A DNA stretch of 47,307 nucleotides. It comes from Kitasatospora phosalacinea (lineage in GTDB: Bacteria > Actinomycetota > Actinomycetes > Streptomycetales > Streptomycetaceae). Shown piece by piece: positions 16,653 to 24,150 of this stretch. Under the pieces are notes generated by a model. The model did not search any database, was not told the DNA's origin, and was given only the letters and a program-made list of their open reading frames with translations. Within the stretch, counting starts at the first letter, position 1. Each line of letters starts with the position of its first letter. Location: positions 1 through 47,307 of the forward strand of contig NZ_JNYE01000061.1 in assembly GCF_000717185.1 (NCBI RefSeq). Reading direction: 5' to 3'. The position numbers and the translations under genes were made by a program.

Positions 16653-18361
16653 GCGACTGCTCCCGTCAGGGCAGCCCTCATCGGGTGACCGACCGGCTGA
16701 CCGGCGGAGTGACCGGGTTGTAGCGGCCGGCGGATTCGGTTCGGGCTCTTGCGATGTGTCGGTCGCCTCTCGGCGAGGAGTGCGGAGAGGTGGGTGAGTT
16801 CGGGTAGCAGACCCGTTCCTGCGTACTGCCAGTGGGAGATCACCAGCGTCGAGCCCGAGACCCCGCGCTGACCGGTGCTGTCGCGGTGACCGGCGGAGTG
16901 ACCGGGGTGCTGACCGTGACCGGATCGGTGGCCGGCGGTCAGGTCGGTGGAGTGACCGGGCCGGTCACCGACCGGACGGCGGTCGGTCACCTGACCGGGC
17001 TGTGGCTCGGCCGACGCCGAGGCCGCCCCCGGCGCGTCGGACCGGCTGGTGCGCCAGGCGGTGCGTTCGGCTCGGAGGTGGGTGAGGGTGGTGGAGTAGT
17101 GGCGGGTGCGGGTGGAGAAGTGGCCTCGGAATCCGAGCATGTGGGCCCACTGGCGCAGGCGGAGGTGGGTGTGCTGGGGTTGGGTGCCGAGGTGCCAGGC
17201 GGTGTGGATCATGCGGCGGGCGTGGTCGGTGAGGTCGTGCTGGGCGAGTTCGGCGAGGAAGCGGAGTCGGCGGTCGAGGGTGCCGGTGGTGGTTTCGGCG
17301 CCCTTGGTGGCGTATTTGGCGATGTAGGCGGCGACGTGGCGGTCGGTGACGGGGGCGTCGCCGGTGAAGTCGGTGCTGCGGATGGCGCGGACGTCGATCT
17401 GCCGCCCGAACCCGAACACCGAGGGCTCCGGCGGCTGTGCCGGGTCGGCCTCCCCGGTCCGGGAGGGGTGTTGGTGCTGGACGCGGGTGCGCTTGGCAGC
17501 GGCGCGGACGGAGTGGTCGAGGAGTTCGGTGGTGGCCCAGGCGGGCGGGGTGCTGGCGGGGCCGGTGGGTCCGTCGAGGCGGATGACGGTGTGGAAGTGG
17601 ATCTGGCCGCGCTTTTGGTATTCGGCGACCTTGGCGTAGGAGAGCGTGGCGTGGTGGCGCAGGGTGCGCTGGGTCAGTCCGGCGGCCTTGGCGATCTCGC
17701 GGCGCAGGTGGGTGGTGAAGCGGGCCCACAGGGCGGGGGCGTGGGCGTTCCACAGCACGGCGCCGGTGTAGTCGTAGCGCTGCGGGTTCAGCGGCGTGCC
17801 GAGGAGCGGGTCGCCGTCGGCGTGCCGGGTGCCGCAGGCGCAGGGGGCGGTGCCGGGTTGGTTGTGTACGGGGCCGAAGCCGGGGGCGGTGAGGGTGGCG
17901 AAGACGCGGGGGTGGGTGGCGACGGTTGTGGGGATGGTCTTGCCGCCGCGTAGTCCGGCGGCGATGAGCTGGTAGGTGTCGTAGCGGTAGAGGGTGGAGC
18001 AGGCGGGGCAGCGGGTGGTGCGGCGGTTGCCGCAGCGCACCAGGAGTTCGCCGGCGGGCAGGTGGCGGGTGTCGAGGTGGTCGAGGATCTGGCCGGTGGC
18101 GGTGTCCAGGCGGGTGCGGTGTCCGGTCATCCGGATCGGGCGGGCGCAGCCGCCCAGTGAGCCGATCTGCCGGGCCAGGGGTGCGAGGTATCCGGCGGCG
18201 GCGAGCTTGGCCAGCCTGGCGGTCAGTCGCGCCCGGCGTTCCAGCGCCGAGTTCCTGCTTGCGGACGCGTCGGCCTTCCTGTCGTGCGCCGGTGCGGCGA
18301 ACGCCGCGCCGGCGTGAGTGGAGGTGGTTGCGGGGGTGAGGAGTGGGAGCTGCGCGGGCAT
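16649..18361 (-). CDS. repSA: RepSA-like rolling-circle replication initiator
   Basis: This 570-residue initiator resembles RepSA of AICEs. It has a Cys-rich zinc-binding segment (LVRCGNRRTTRCPACSTLY, then CACGTRH), the HUH metal motif H255-F-H257 (QIHFHTVIRL), and a VAAYIAKYATKG segment near residue 345 that carries the probable catalytic tyrosine. The ATG at 18361 has GGAGG 9 nt upstream; the open frame further upstream looks non-coding. The C-terminal 100 residues are low-complexity (PGHS/AGHR repeats), caused by repeated TGACCGG heptamers in the DNA, listed separately. It should nick an origin in or near the element and drive replication of the excised circle. Confidence 0.88.
   Translation of the reverse strand: MPAQLPLLTPATTSTHAGAAFAAPAHDRKADASASRNSALERRARLTARLAKLAAAGYLAPLARQIGSLGGCARPIRMTGHRTRLDTATGQILDHLDTRHLPAGELLVRCGNRRTTRCPACSTLYRYDTYQLIAAGLRGGKTIPTTVATHPRVFATLTAPGFGPVHNQPGTAPCACGTRHADGDPLLGTPLNPQRYDYTGAVLWNAHAPALWARFTTHLRREIAKAAGLTQRTLRHHATLSYAKVAEYQKRGQIHFHTVIRLDGPTGPASTPPAWATTELLDHSVRAAAKRTRVQHQHPSRTGEADPAQPPEPSVFGFGRQIDVRAIRSTDFTGDAPVTDRHVAAYIAKYATKGAETTTGTLDRRLRFLAELAQHDLTDHARRMIHTAWHLGTQPQHTHLRLRQWAHMLGFRGHFSTRTRHYSTTLTHLRAERTAWRTSRSDAPGAASASAEPQPGQVTDRRPVGDRPGHSTDLTAGHRSGHGQHPGHSAGHRDSTGQRGVSGSTLVISHWQYAGTGLLPELTHLSALLAERRPTHRKSPNRIRRPLQPGHSAGQPVGHPMRAALTGAVA
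16698..16998 (+). repeat. Cluster of TGACCGG heptamers in the rep 3' region
   Basis: TGACCGG occurs at 16698, 16710, 16869, 16887, 16899, 16917, 16953 and 16992, with an inverted copy at 16961-16967. Near-variants lie among them. Many spacings are 12 or 18 bp. The encoded protein region is low-complexity, suggesting the DNA rather than the protein is conserved. Candidate functions are a transfer (clt/TRS-like) locus or a rolling-circle origin. Confidence 0.6.
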
Positions 18362-18671
18362 GGGGACAGACCTCCGGCAGGAGTCGGGAGAAGAGGAGAG
18401 GCGATTGAGGGGCGACCCGGGTGATCGGCGCACGTGGGCACGGTGCGCGTGACGGCGGGCGCGGATGGTGGGCCGGGGACGTCTGGCCTGGTCAGCGGTG
18501 GTGTTCACCAGCGGTGCGTGAAGGTAGCATCGCTTCAAGTGCGCATTCAAGTGCATCCCTCCTCATCTATTTCGGTGGCCGGTGGCGACGCGAGTACTGT
18601 GGCCCCGGTCTTCCGTTTTGGACGGGCCGGATTTCGGTGGTAGAGGCGCGGAGAAAGCGGGGTGACCTGCG
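18362..18671. promoter_or_regulatory. Divergent rep / GntR control region with direct repeats
   Basis: This is 310 bp between divergent rep and the GntR-like regulator. TTCAAGTGC occurs twice at 12-bp spacing (18534-18542 and 18546-18554), a plausible operator for the GntR protein. In pSAM2 the analogous repressor controls the replication and transfer genes. No exact promoter is called. Confidence 0.5.
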
Positions 18672-19100
18672 GTGACGGTGGGGCGGCGGGGACGTAGACC
18701 GGCGGGCGGCACGGTGTTGCTGACGTTCGAGGTCATCGCCGAGGCCCTGCGGGAGCGGATCCGCTCCGGGGAACTGAACCCCGGGGACGCGCTGCCGACG
18801 CAGGCCGTGCTGATGGCGGAGTACGGGGCCTCCAGCCTGTCCGTGCAGAAGGCCATGGCCCTGCTGAAGCAGGACGGCTACGCGATCTCCCGCCCCGGCA
18901 AGGGAGCCTTCGTCGCCCACCCCGACGCCGACACCGACGGCGACTCAGATAATGGGGCGGCGGGGAACACGCCCGTCGGCGGGACGGCGGCGCGCGTCGA
19001 GGCGCTGGAGCTGGCACTGGCCGAGACGCTTGATCAGCTCACCGCCCTGCGTGCCCGCGTCGAAGCCCTCGAAGCGGGCAGCACCGAGCGAGGCTGCTGA
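18672..19100 (+). CDS. GntR-family transcriptional regulator (KorSA-like position)
   Basis: This 142-residue protein has an N-terminal GntR winged helix (residues about 18-80: FEVIAEALRERIRSGELNPGDALPTQAVLMAEYG, then KAMALLKQDGYAISRPGKGAFV). A short acidic linker and a C-terminal leucine-rich coiled coil (LELALAETLDQLTALRARVEALEA) follow, the latter likely for dimerisation. There is no effector-binding domain. The GTG at 18672 was chosen as the first start near the HTH; the GTG at 18678 is an alternative. Divergent from rep, it probably represses rep-xis-int, as KorSA-type regulators do in AICEs. Confidence 0.85.
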   Translation: MTVGRRGRRPAGGTVLLTFEVIAEALRERIRSGELNPGDALPTQAVLMAEYGASSLSVQKAMALLKQDGYAISRPGKGAFVAHPDADTDGDSDNGAAGNTPVGGTAARVEALELALAETLDQLTALRARVEALEAGSTERGC

Positions 19101-19107
19101 CGCGTCG

Positions 19108-19127
19108 GCCCCTGGACGGCCAGGGGC
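19108..19127 (+). terminator. Stem-loop after the GntR gene
   Basis: GCCCCTGG and CCAGGGGC pair around ACGG, just after the regulator stop. There is no T-tract, so it is a terminator-like hairpin only. Confidence 0.45.
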
Positions 19128-19296
19128 TGGAGCTGTGCGTCCAGATTTTCTCTACGAGGTTCAAGGCGGGCCCCGCCCGCTGGAGGTGGCCCGACGTCGC
19201 CGACCGAGCCAGAGTCGGACCGACCCCGAGGTCTGCACGGGTGTCGGCGGTCAGCGGTCCGCCGGGTCGTGAGCGGGGCTCGACTGGTGCCCGATG

Positions 19297-19394
19297 GGAG
19301 CAAGTTGTGGGGTAAGCGCTGCTTACCCCAGCACTGCCCAGGATCGGAGCAAGTTGTGGGGTAAGGACTCCTTGCGCCTTGCGGAGCAAGTTGT
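19297..19394 (+). repeat. Three GGAGCAAGTTGT repeats with a 10-bp hairpin, origin-like
   Basis: GGAGCAAGTTGTGGGGTAAG lies at 19297-19316 and 19346-19365, and a shorter third copy (GGAGCAAGTTGT) at 19383-19394. The first overlaps a perfect hairpin: TGGGGTAAGC (19308-19317), loop GCT, GCTTACCCCA (19321-19330). The surrounding 19101-19635 region has no gene. Iteron-plus-hairpin structure suggests an origin, a transfer site or an operator. Confidence 0.55.
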
Positions 19395-19635
19395 CGCCTG
19401 CGACCGTCCTACGGTCGGATCGCGGGCAGAGGGTCGGCCAGGAGTCCGACCCTCCCTCTCCCGCCACCGGGCCCGCCGTGGGCGATGTCCGACGCCGCCT
19501 CGACTCCGCAGCGCAGGCTCCCCGCCGACCCGCCGACCGCTCCTGTGCCGAGCGATCAGAGCGCGCGCAAGCCCGCCGAGTGCCGAGACGCCCGCAAGCA
19601 GCAGTCCGAACTCGACCCCCGCGCGATCGGGACGA

Positions 19636-20838
19636 TCAGGACGCCAGCAGCTCGGCGACTTCGGGAACGTCGCGGAACGCTCGCAGCCGGTCCATCACGA
19701 TCCGTGCGCGCTCGGTGGTGCGTTCGCTGCCGCTCTGCCCCAGGGCGAGCATCCGGCCAGCGGTCCCGGCTGCGGCCTCGGGCTCGTTCGCGTCGGCGTA
19801 GGCCACGGCCAGCCAGGACAGGTACAGCGCCAACTCCCTCGCGTGACTTGCGTCGTAACGGCCCAGGACGTCCGTCAGCAGCGGTACGGCGCGAAGCGGC
19901 CGGTGCAGCTCGGTGTAGACGCGGGCCTCCATGACCTGGAGTTCCCCGGCGTCCATCCAGTACAGGTACGACGGCGATTCGGTGCCGGCCGAGTCCTGGG
20001 CCAGCGCTTCGCCCGCTTCCCCGAGGGCGGTCATCGCCGGGCGGTCCTGCCCGGCGCGGGTGTGGGCCCAGGCCACGCGGTCCAGGTAGAGCGCGCGAGC
20101 CTTGGGCGGGGCGTCCGGCCCGGCGCTGTCCAGGGCGGCGCGGGCCAGGTGCACCGCGTCGGTTGCCCGTCCGGTGTTGCTCCACTGGTAGGCCAGCGAG
20201 CCCGCGACGTTCCCCGACAGCACCCCGTCCCCCGCCGCACGGGCCGCACTCATGCCGAGCCGGTAGATCCGCTCGGCCTCGGCATGCTCGCCCGCGTCGG
20301 AGGCCACCCACCCGGCGATCTGAGACAACTCACCGATGACCCGAAGCAGTTCGCTTCCCACCTCCTCGGTGTGGGTGCCCTCCCGGTAGAGCTTCACCGC
20401 CGCCCGCAGCTCCCGCAGGGCGGGGCCGATCAGGTCCTTGCCGTACACCACGTCGTCGGCCAGCCGCAGGCCGTGGACCCGCTGAGCCAGGTCGGCCACC
20501 TGCCCAGCCCCGATCCGACGGCCCGTACGGGCGCTCAGCAGGGACAGCGGGTCGCCCTCGGGCAGGAAGTCGGCCACGGTCAGCACACGCGGCGCGGGCT
20601 CGGCCAGTGGGACGGTCTTGGCCGCCTCCATCAGCTCGCGCGGCACCTCCAGCACCAGGGCGAGGAAGGGCAGCCACTCGCGCGGGGACCGCGTGCCGAT
20701 CTCCCAGCGGGACACGTCGTTGCGCGTCGGAGGAACGCGCTCAGGAGCAGCATCGGCCAGCGCCTCGGCCAGCCGCCGCTGACTCCAACCGCGTGCCAGG
20801 CGCAGCCGCCTGACCAGTTCCCCGACCGTCTCCCTCAC
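19636..20838 (-). CDS. XRE-family regulator with TPR-like domain
   Basis: This 400-residue protein has an N-terminal XRE helix-turn-helix (VGELVRRLRLARGWSQRRLAEALADA...NDVSRWEIGTRSP, about residues 5-65). A long alpha-helical region with TPR-like pairs follows (EAERIYRLGMSAARAAGD, RATDAVHLARAALDSA, EALAQ). The GTG at 20838 fits the family start MRETVGELVRRLR; the longer frame from a TTG at 20898 adds an unlikely Cys-rich leader. This architecture is frequent in streptomycete accessory regions. It lies divergent from two small genes. What it senses is unknown. Confidence 0.85.
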   Translation of the reverse strand: MRETVGELVRRLRLARGWSQRRLAEALADAAPERVPPTRNDVSRWEIGTRSPREWLPFLALVLEVPRELMEAAKTVPLAEPAPRVLTVADFLPEGDPLSLLSARTGRRIGAGQVADLAQRVHGLRLADDVVYGKDLIGPALRELRAAVKLYREGTHTEEVGSELLRVIGELSQIAGWVASDAGEHAEAERIYRLGMSAARAAGDGVLSGNVAGSLAYQWSNTGRATDAVHLARAALDSAGPDAPPKARALYLDRVAWAHTRAGQDRPAMTALGEAGEALAQDSAGTESPSYLYWMDAGELQVMEARVYTELHRPLRAVPLLTDVLGRYDASHARELALYLSWLAVAYADANEPEAAAGTAGRMLALGQSGSERTTERARIVMDRLRAFRDVPEVAELLAS

Positions 20839-20947
20839 CTGGCCAGCTTGGCAGACACAGAGGCAGACACGCTGGCTACTCCGCAAGGTTCGCGCCAAAG
20901 GGGACCCTGATCAACAGTCACAGCGGAGCCGACCACGGGCGGGCACG

Positions 20948-21322
20948 ATGAACCAGAACAGCAGCCAAGCGGAACGCTTGCCTCACGGGAGTGCGGAGTC
21001 CGTAGGGGAGGGGCCTCGGTTGCTCCCTTGGACCACCTCGGACGGGAACCCCTGCTACCTGAGCACCGACGGCAGGGGCTACCTCTCGACCCTCGCCGAC
21101 GACATCGAAACCGTGCAGATCGGCATGGGCGAGGAACTGTTGGAGTACGCCCGAGGCGTCCTGGCGCCTGGAACGCTCGCGCGGCCGGCCGTCGAATACC
21201 GCTGGCTGGCCTGCCGGCTGACCGAGGCCCTGTCGGATGCCCTCAGAATCGCGGACTCACGCGGGCAGCGCATCCCCGCCCCGCAGGAGGCGACCGAGGG
21301 TGCCCGACCTGACGAGCAGTGA
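20948..21322 (+). CDS. Small protein of unknown function
   Basis: This 124-residue soluble protein starts at the ATG at 20948, 109 bp from the divergent XRE regulator. A central helix-rich segment (DDIETVQIGMGEELLEYARGVL, then RWLACRLTEALSDALRIA) looks globular, and the ends are polar. No catalytic motif was seen. The pairing of an XRE/TPR regulator with a small protein of this kind and a DUF7848-like gene recurs in Streptomyces, suggesting one transcription unit with the next gene (62 bp away). Confidence 0.7.
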   Translation: MNQNSSQAERLPHGSAESVGEGPRLLPWTTSDGNPCYLSTDGRGYLSTLADDIETVQIGMGEELLEYARGVLAPGTLARPAVEYRWLACRLTEALSDALRIADSRGQRIPAPQEATEGARPDEQ

Positions 21323-21384
21323 CGGCCAAGTCCGCTACGTCTCCACGGCAGCAGACCTTCGATACCAGATGAAAGGACACGCTG

Positions 21385-21636
21385 ATGGGCACGACCACCC
21401 GCTACCGGTTCCGCGAGTACAACGTGACCACCGACCCTGACCCCCTGGCGCTGCCGATCTTCGAAGCCGTCTGCATCACCGGCGAAGAACAGGACTGCGG
21501 AGCCGCGTCCGGCGAGCTGCACACCCCGGAAGAGCTGACGCGCTGGATCGCCGGACACTGCGCTCAGACCGGCCACCAGTCGTACGAGCAGACCACCCGC
21601 ACCGTCGTCCGCGCCGAGCCCGGAGCTTGGCAGTAG
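21385..21636 (+). CDS. DUF7848-like small protein
   Basis: This 83-residue protein starts MGTTTRYRFREYNV. Two Cys residues (EAVCITGEEQDCGAASG) and a later HTPEELTRWIAGHCAQTGHQSYE segment give a small domain resembling DUF7848, probably metal-binding through Cys/His. An AGATGAAAGGACA sequence supplies the ribosome binding site. It is the last gene before the right end of the element. Function is unknown, and the family name is from memory of similar proteins. Confidence 0.7.
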   Translation: MGTTTRYRFREYNVTTDPDPLALPIFEAVCITGEEQDCGAASGELHTPEELTRWIAGHCAQTGHQSYEQTTRTVVRAEPGAWQ

Positions 21637-21667
21637 GATCACGCGCGCGGCCGACAACAGCACGACT

Positions 21668-21803
21668 GGTCTATACCTCTGACGGCAGTAGTGACGGCAA
21701 CAACCACGGACTTCAGCGCACATCTACGGACGCCGACGGACCGTCAAACCACCGTTGACCTGCGAGAAAGCAGGTGGGGAGGGGTCGCGTAGCACACGTA
21801 CTA
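21668..21803 (+). repeat. 136-bp attachment-arm-like segment, copy 1
   Basis: It aligns without gaps to 25072-25207, with about 24 mismatches by hand count (roughly 82% identity). It begins GGTCTATACCTCTGACGGCAG, contains the TGACGGCA pair at 21680 and 21692, and ends in GGGGAGGGGTCGCGTAG followed by the core. Position and repeats fit the P-arm of an integrase attachment site carried by the element. Confidence 0.65.
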
Positions 21804-21809
21804 TGTGCT
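21791..21809 (+). other. Recombination core site 2 (att2)
   Basis: AGCACA, spacer CGTACTA (21797-21803), TGTGCT: a perfect 6-bp inverted repeat around 7 bp. A TAG stop ends immediately before the in-frame CAC codon. The following codons continue the Hint ending (HTYYVLAGTTPVLVHNC) in the same frame as in the Rhs gene. Confidence 0.7.
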
Positions 21810-22230
21810 GGCGGGGACGACGCCCGTACTGGTGCATAACTGCAATGACCCTGTTTATCGAGGCGATGCACGGCCACCGGAAGAGATTAAGGCTGCCGGG
21901 GGGTTCATACCTCAGGATCCTTCGAGCGAAAGGTCGCTTCTCGACTACGCCAGCGATATCCGCAACAAGAGTCGCTTTGTCGGAACTTCGAAGAGTGCCG
22001 ATATAGCCGCGACCTACTTTGGCGGAAGAGAAGGGTATGTGTATGAGATCAGCGGGGCGCCTGGCGGAATTGATGTGAATAAGGAGCTTGGCTCCCTCAG
22101 CCCATCGCCGCACGAAAGGGAAATCGCTTTCGATGGCGGGATACCCTGGGAGTATGTGACTAGGGTCTGGAAGAAGGATGAATGGGGCGAGGTTGATTTC
22201 GACTATGACGAACCCATCTGGGAAAGGTGA
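21793..22230 (+). pseudogene. Silent toxin tail: ADP-ribosyltransferase with Hint C-terminus
   Basis: This 145-codon open frame lacks a start. It opens with the last Hint residues HTYYVLAGTTPVLVHNC and continues as an ADP-ribosyltransferase of the pierisin/scabin/enterotoxin-A type. It has the NAD-binding arginine in DPVYRGDARPPEEI, a GTS motif in FVGTSKSADIAATYF (usual STS), and an E-R-E in HEREIAFDGGIPWEYV (the catalytic Q/E-x-E). The tail ends PIWER. It has no promoter of its own. A strong G-rich sequence precedes it, but a TAG and the lack of a well-spaced start make translation unlikely. It would become expressed if joined to the Rhs gene by recombination at the core. Codon use is less GC-rich than its surroundings. 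Confidence 0.78.
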
Positions 22231-22295
22231 TCTCCTCTTCACTAGCCCATCCCTGGCGGATCCAGTCTCAACTGTGCGGCATGGAGGTAGAGCTC

Positions 22296-22715
22296 ATGGG
22301 CATGCTTGAGCGGGAGCAGCGTGGGTTGGTCTATGCCGCGGACATCACGATCGGTGACGTAGAGGCGATCGACTCGTTCCTGACTGCACGAACCGCACGG
22401 CCCGCCCGTGCGGAGCGCGGCAGTGACGAGCGTCAGGTGGCTCGTAGCGTAAGGGCGGCGCTGATTCATGTAGTGGGCACGCTGCAGCACGCGCTACCCC
22501 TGTCCAGGGAAACAGTTGAGGATATCGATGCTCAGAGGTATCTACGCCTGCAGGTGCAGGGGGCATGGAATACTCTGTGGGCGCTGGTATCCCCATGGCA
22601 GTCGCACGACGAGTACGACCACGAGCGCTGGCGGCACGTAAAGTACTGGGATGCAGAGCAAGAAGCGGAAGGGAAATCCCTTTTGGCGCATGCACTGGAC
22701 CGCAATGCAAAATAG
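22296..22715 (+). CDS. Candidate immunity protein for the ADP-ribosyltransferase tail
   Basis: This 139-residue soluble helical protein starts at the ATG at 22296, which has GGAGGT 7 nt upstream. A longer frame from GTG 22227 overlaps the toxin stop (GTGA) but lacks a good ribosome binding site. Visible segments are MGMLEREQRGLVYAADIT, a basic middle and WNTLWALVSPWQSHDEYD. No named family was recognised. The immunity role rests on position, 65 bp after the toxin tail and before a shared terminator. A separate ribosome binding site suggests it can be made while the toxin is silent. Confidence 0.65.
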   Translation: MGMLEREQRGLVYAADITIGDVEAIDSFLTARTARPARAERGSDERQVARSVRAALIHVVGTLQHALPLSRETVEDIDAQRYLRLQVQGAWNTLWALVSPWQSHDEYDHERWRHVKYWDAEQEAEGKSLLAHALDRNAK

Positions 22716-22743
22716 GCGAAGTTCGCTTGGGAATTAGTTAGGC

Positions 22744-22779
22744 AAGAAGCCCCGCCGGGCATTCCCGGTGGGGCTTCTT
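22744..22779 (+). terminator. Terminator after the ART immunity gene
   Basis: A 16-bp stem (22744-22759 with 22764-22779, one G-T pair) around loop CATT. Its T-run is short. Confidence 0.8.
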
Positions 22780-22786
22780 CACGCCT

Positions 22787-22810
22787 TGACGGCAGTAGTT
22801 GACGGCAACG
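22787..22810 (+). repeat. TGACGGCA pair at the relic int end
   Basis: TGACGGCA at 22787 and TGACGGCAACG at 22800 sit directly before the stop of the truncated integrase. They match the pair at the intact int 3' end (15185-15207). Confidence 0.55.
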
Positions 22811-23046
22811 TCAGCGGACGGGTGCTGCACAAAGCGGCGGGCCGTCGCCGTCGTCGGGTTCGCTGGTGGCCTCCAGGGGATGGCGGAGGGCGCGGCCGAG
22901 GAGGTCGATGGCGTCGCGCTGGAGGCGGAGGCGGACGTGTGCGTAGACGGTGGCGGTGACGCCGATGTGGGCGTGTCCGAGGAGTTCCTTGATGACGACG
23001 AGTTCGACGCCCTGTTCCAGGAGGAGCGTCACGGTCGAGTGCCTCA
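22811..23046 (-). pseudogene. Relic integrase C-terminus, cut by an IS
   Basis: About 78 codons are homologous to the end of the intact integrase: RHSTVTLLLEQGVELVVIKELLGHAHIGVTATVYAHVRLRLQR, including the GH and the nucleophilic Tyr. It ends PVR at the same place as int, and the downstream bases are also conserved. The IS at 23044 breaks it right after the HxxR box, and no upstream integrase sequence remains on the far side. It is evidence of an earlier element of the same type integrated in tandem. Confidence 0.88.
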
Positions 23047-24149
23047 CTGGGCGTTTCACCCCGGATTCTGATGGTCAGGTTCCGCGCCAGGTAGGGGTTG
23101 ATTCGCCGGTGAGGCGGCGGGTCATGAGGCTGATCATGGCGACGTGGACCATGGCTTCGGAGCGGGCCGGGAGGGCTTCGTAGTCGCGGGCGAGACGGCG
23201 GTGGTTCACGAGCCAGCCGAAGGTCCGCTCGACGACCCAACGGCGGGGCTGGACGACGAATCCCCTGGTGGCGGGGTCGCGGCGGACGATCTCGACGTCA
23301 ATGCCGAGGGTGGCGCCGTGTTCGACGACGGCGTTCTTGTAGCCCATGTCGGTCCAGACCTTGCGGACGGCGGGGTGCTCGACCGCCACCGAGGTCAGCA
23401 GCTGTCGGCCGGCGGTGCCGTCGGGCACACTTGCGGCGGTGACCAGGACCATCAGCAATAGGCCGATCGTATCGGTGACGATGCTGCGCTTCCTGCCCAC
23501 GATCTTCTTCCCGGCGTCGACGCCCTGCGAGGAGGCGGGGACGTTCGTGGAGGTCTTCACGCTCTGGGAGTCGACGATGCAGGCCGTCGGCTCCGGACTG
23601 CGGCCCTCGGCGGTGCGGACCAGGCGCCGCAACAGCCCGTTGAGCTGCTCGAACACGCCTTCCTTCTGCCATCGGGCGAAGTAGGCGTAGACGGTTTCCC
23701 AGGGCGGGTAGTCGTGCGGGAGGTAACGCCAGGGAATGCCGGTGCGGTCGACGTAGAGGATCGCGTCCAGCAGGTCGCGCAGCTCGTGCTCGGGAGGCCG
23801 GCCGAACGCCAGGGCCCGCTCGGTGCGGGCCCTGCGCCAGGCGGTCAGGGTGGGTTCGACCAGGGCCCAGCGGGCGTCGGACAGGTCACTCGGATACGGT
23901 CGACGATCCGTCATGACAACGGCATACTGCGGGATTGCCGCGCTGCCCAGGACTCGCGCCACTCGAGAGACAAAAGCCAGTGGACTCGACTTCTTGGGAT
24001 GAGACAGGAGGAACCGCGCAGTTCCGGCGGACATAGGCGCAACAGTGGCCCTCCTGCCACCAGGACCCCAAGCGTCACCGAACGCCAGCAGCCCGAGCTC
24101 CCCGGCAATCAGGATGAACCATCACGACTACGGGTGAAACGCCCAGTGA
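23044..24149 (-). mobile_element. IS5-family insertion sequence, apparently intact
   Basis: Perfect 18-bp inverted repeats TCACTGGGCGTTTCACCC (23044-23061) and its complement (24132-24149) bound 1106 bp with one transposase. No clear target duplication is seen, and the sequences on either side do not join into one gene. That points to a deletion next to the IS after insertion. Confidence 0.88.
23075..23914 (-). CDS. IS5-family transposase
   Basis: This 279-residue DDE transposase starts at ATG 23914 (MTDRRPYPSDLSDARWALVEP). The N-terminal DUF4096-like HTH region is complete (DLLDAILYVDRTGIPWRYLPHDYPPWETVYAYF). The catalytic core has IVDSQSVKT, the GRKRSIVTDT block, VWTDMGYKN and RRWVVERTFGWLVNHRRLARDYE. 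The frame is intact, unlike the other IS in the window. A longer frame to 24034 is not supported. Confidence 0.93.
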   Translation of the reverse strand: MTDRRPYPSDLSDARWALVEPTLTAWRRARTERALAFGRPPEHELRDLLDAILYVDRTGIPWRYLPHDYPPWETVYAYFARWQKEGVFEQLNGLLRRLVRTAEGRSPEPTACIVDSQSVKTSTNVPASSQGVDAGKKIVGRKRSIVTDTIGLLLMVLVTAASVPDGTAGRQLLTSVAVEHPAVRKVWTDMGYKNAVVEHGATLGIDVEIVRRDPATRGFVVQPRRWVVERTFGWLVNHRRLARDYEALPARSEAMVHVAMISLMTRRLTGESTPTWRGT

Positions 24150-24150
24150 G

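Larger units (their letters stand above)
13741..21803. mobile_element. AICE-like integrative element inserted at the Hint/toxin junction
   Basis: The boundaries are the spacers of core sites 1 and 2, giving about 8.06 kb. From left to right it contains a deaminase toxin tail, a convergent immunity candidate, int, xis and rep (minus strand), a GntR regulator, an origin-like region, an XRE regulator and two small genes. The int-xis-rep set is that of pSAM2-type actinomycete integrative and conjugative elements, but no FtsK/TraB-like translocase or spread genes are present, so it is non-autonomous or decayed for transfer. Integration at a toxin gene rather than a tRNA gene is unusual. The ends are inferred from the repeated cores, not demonstrated. 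Confidence 0.6.

Noticed and set aside
19101..19296. Plus-strand extension of a protein-coding gene past the GntR stop
   Set aside because: Frames here have no conserved motif and uneven codon use; the region looks like control or origin DNA.
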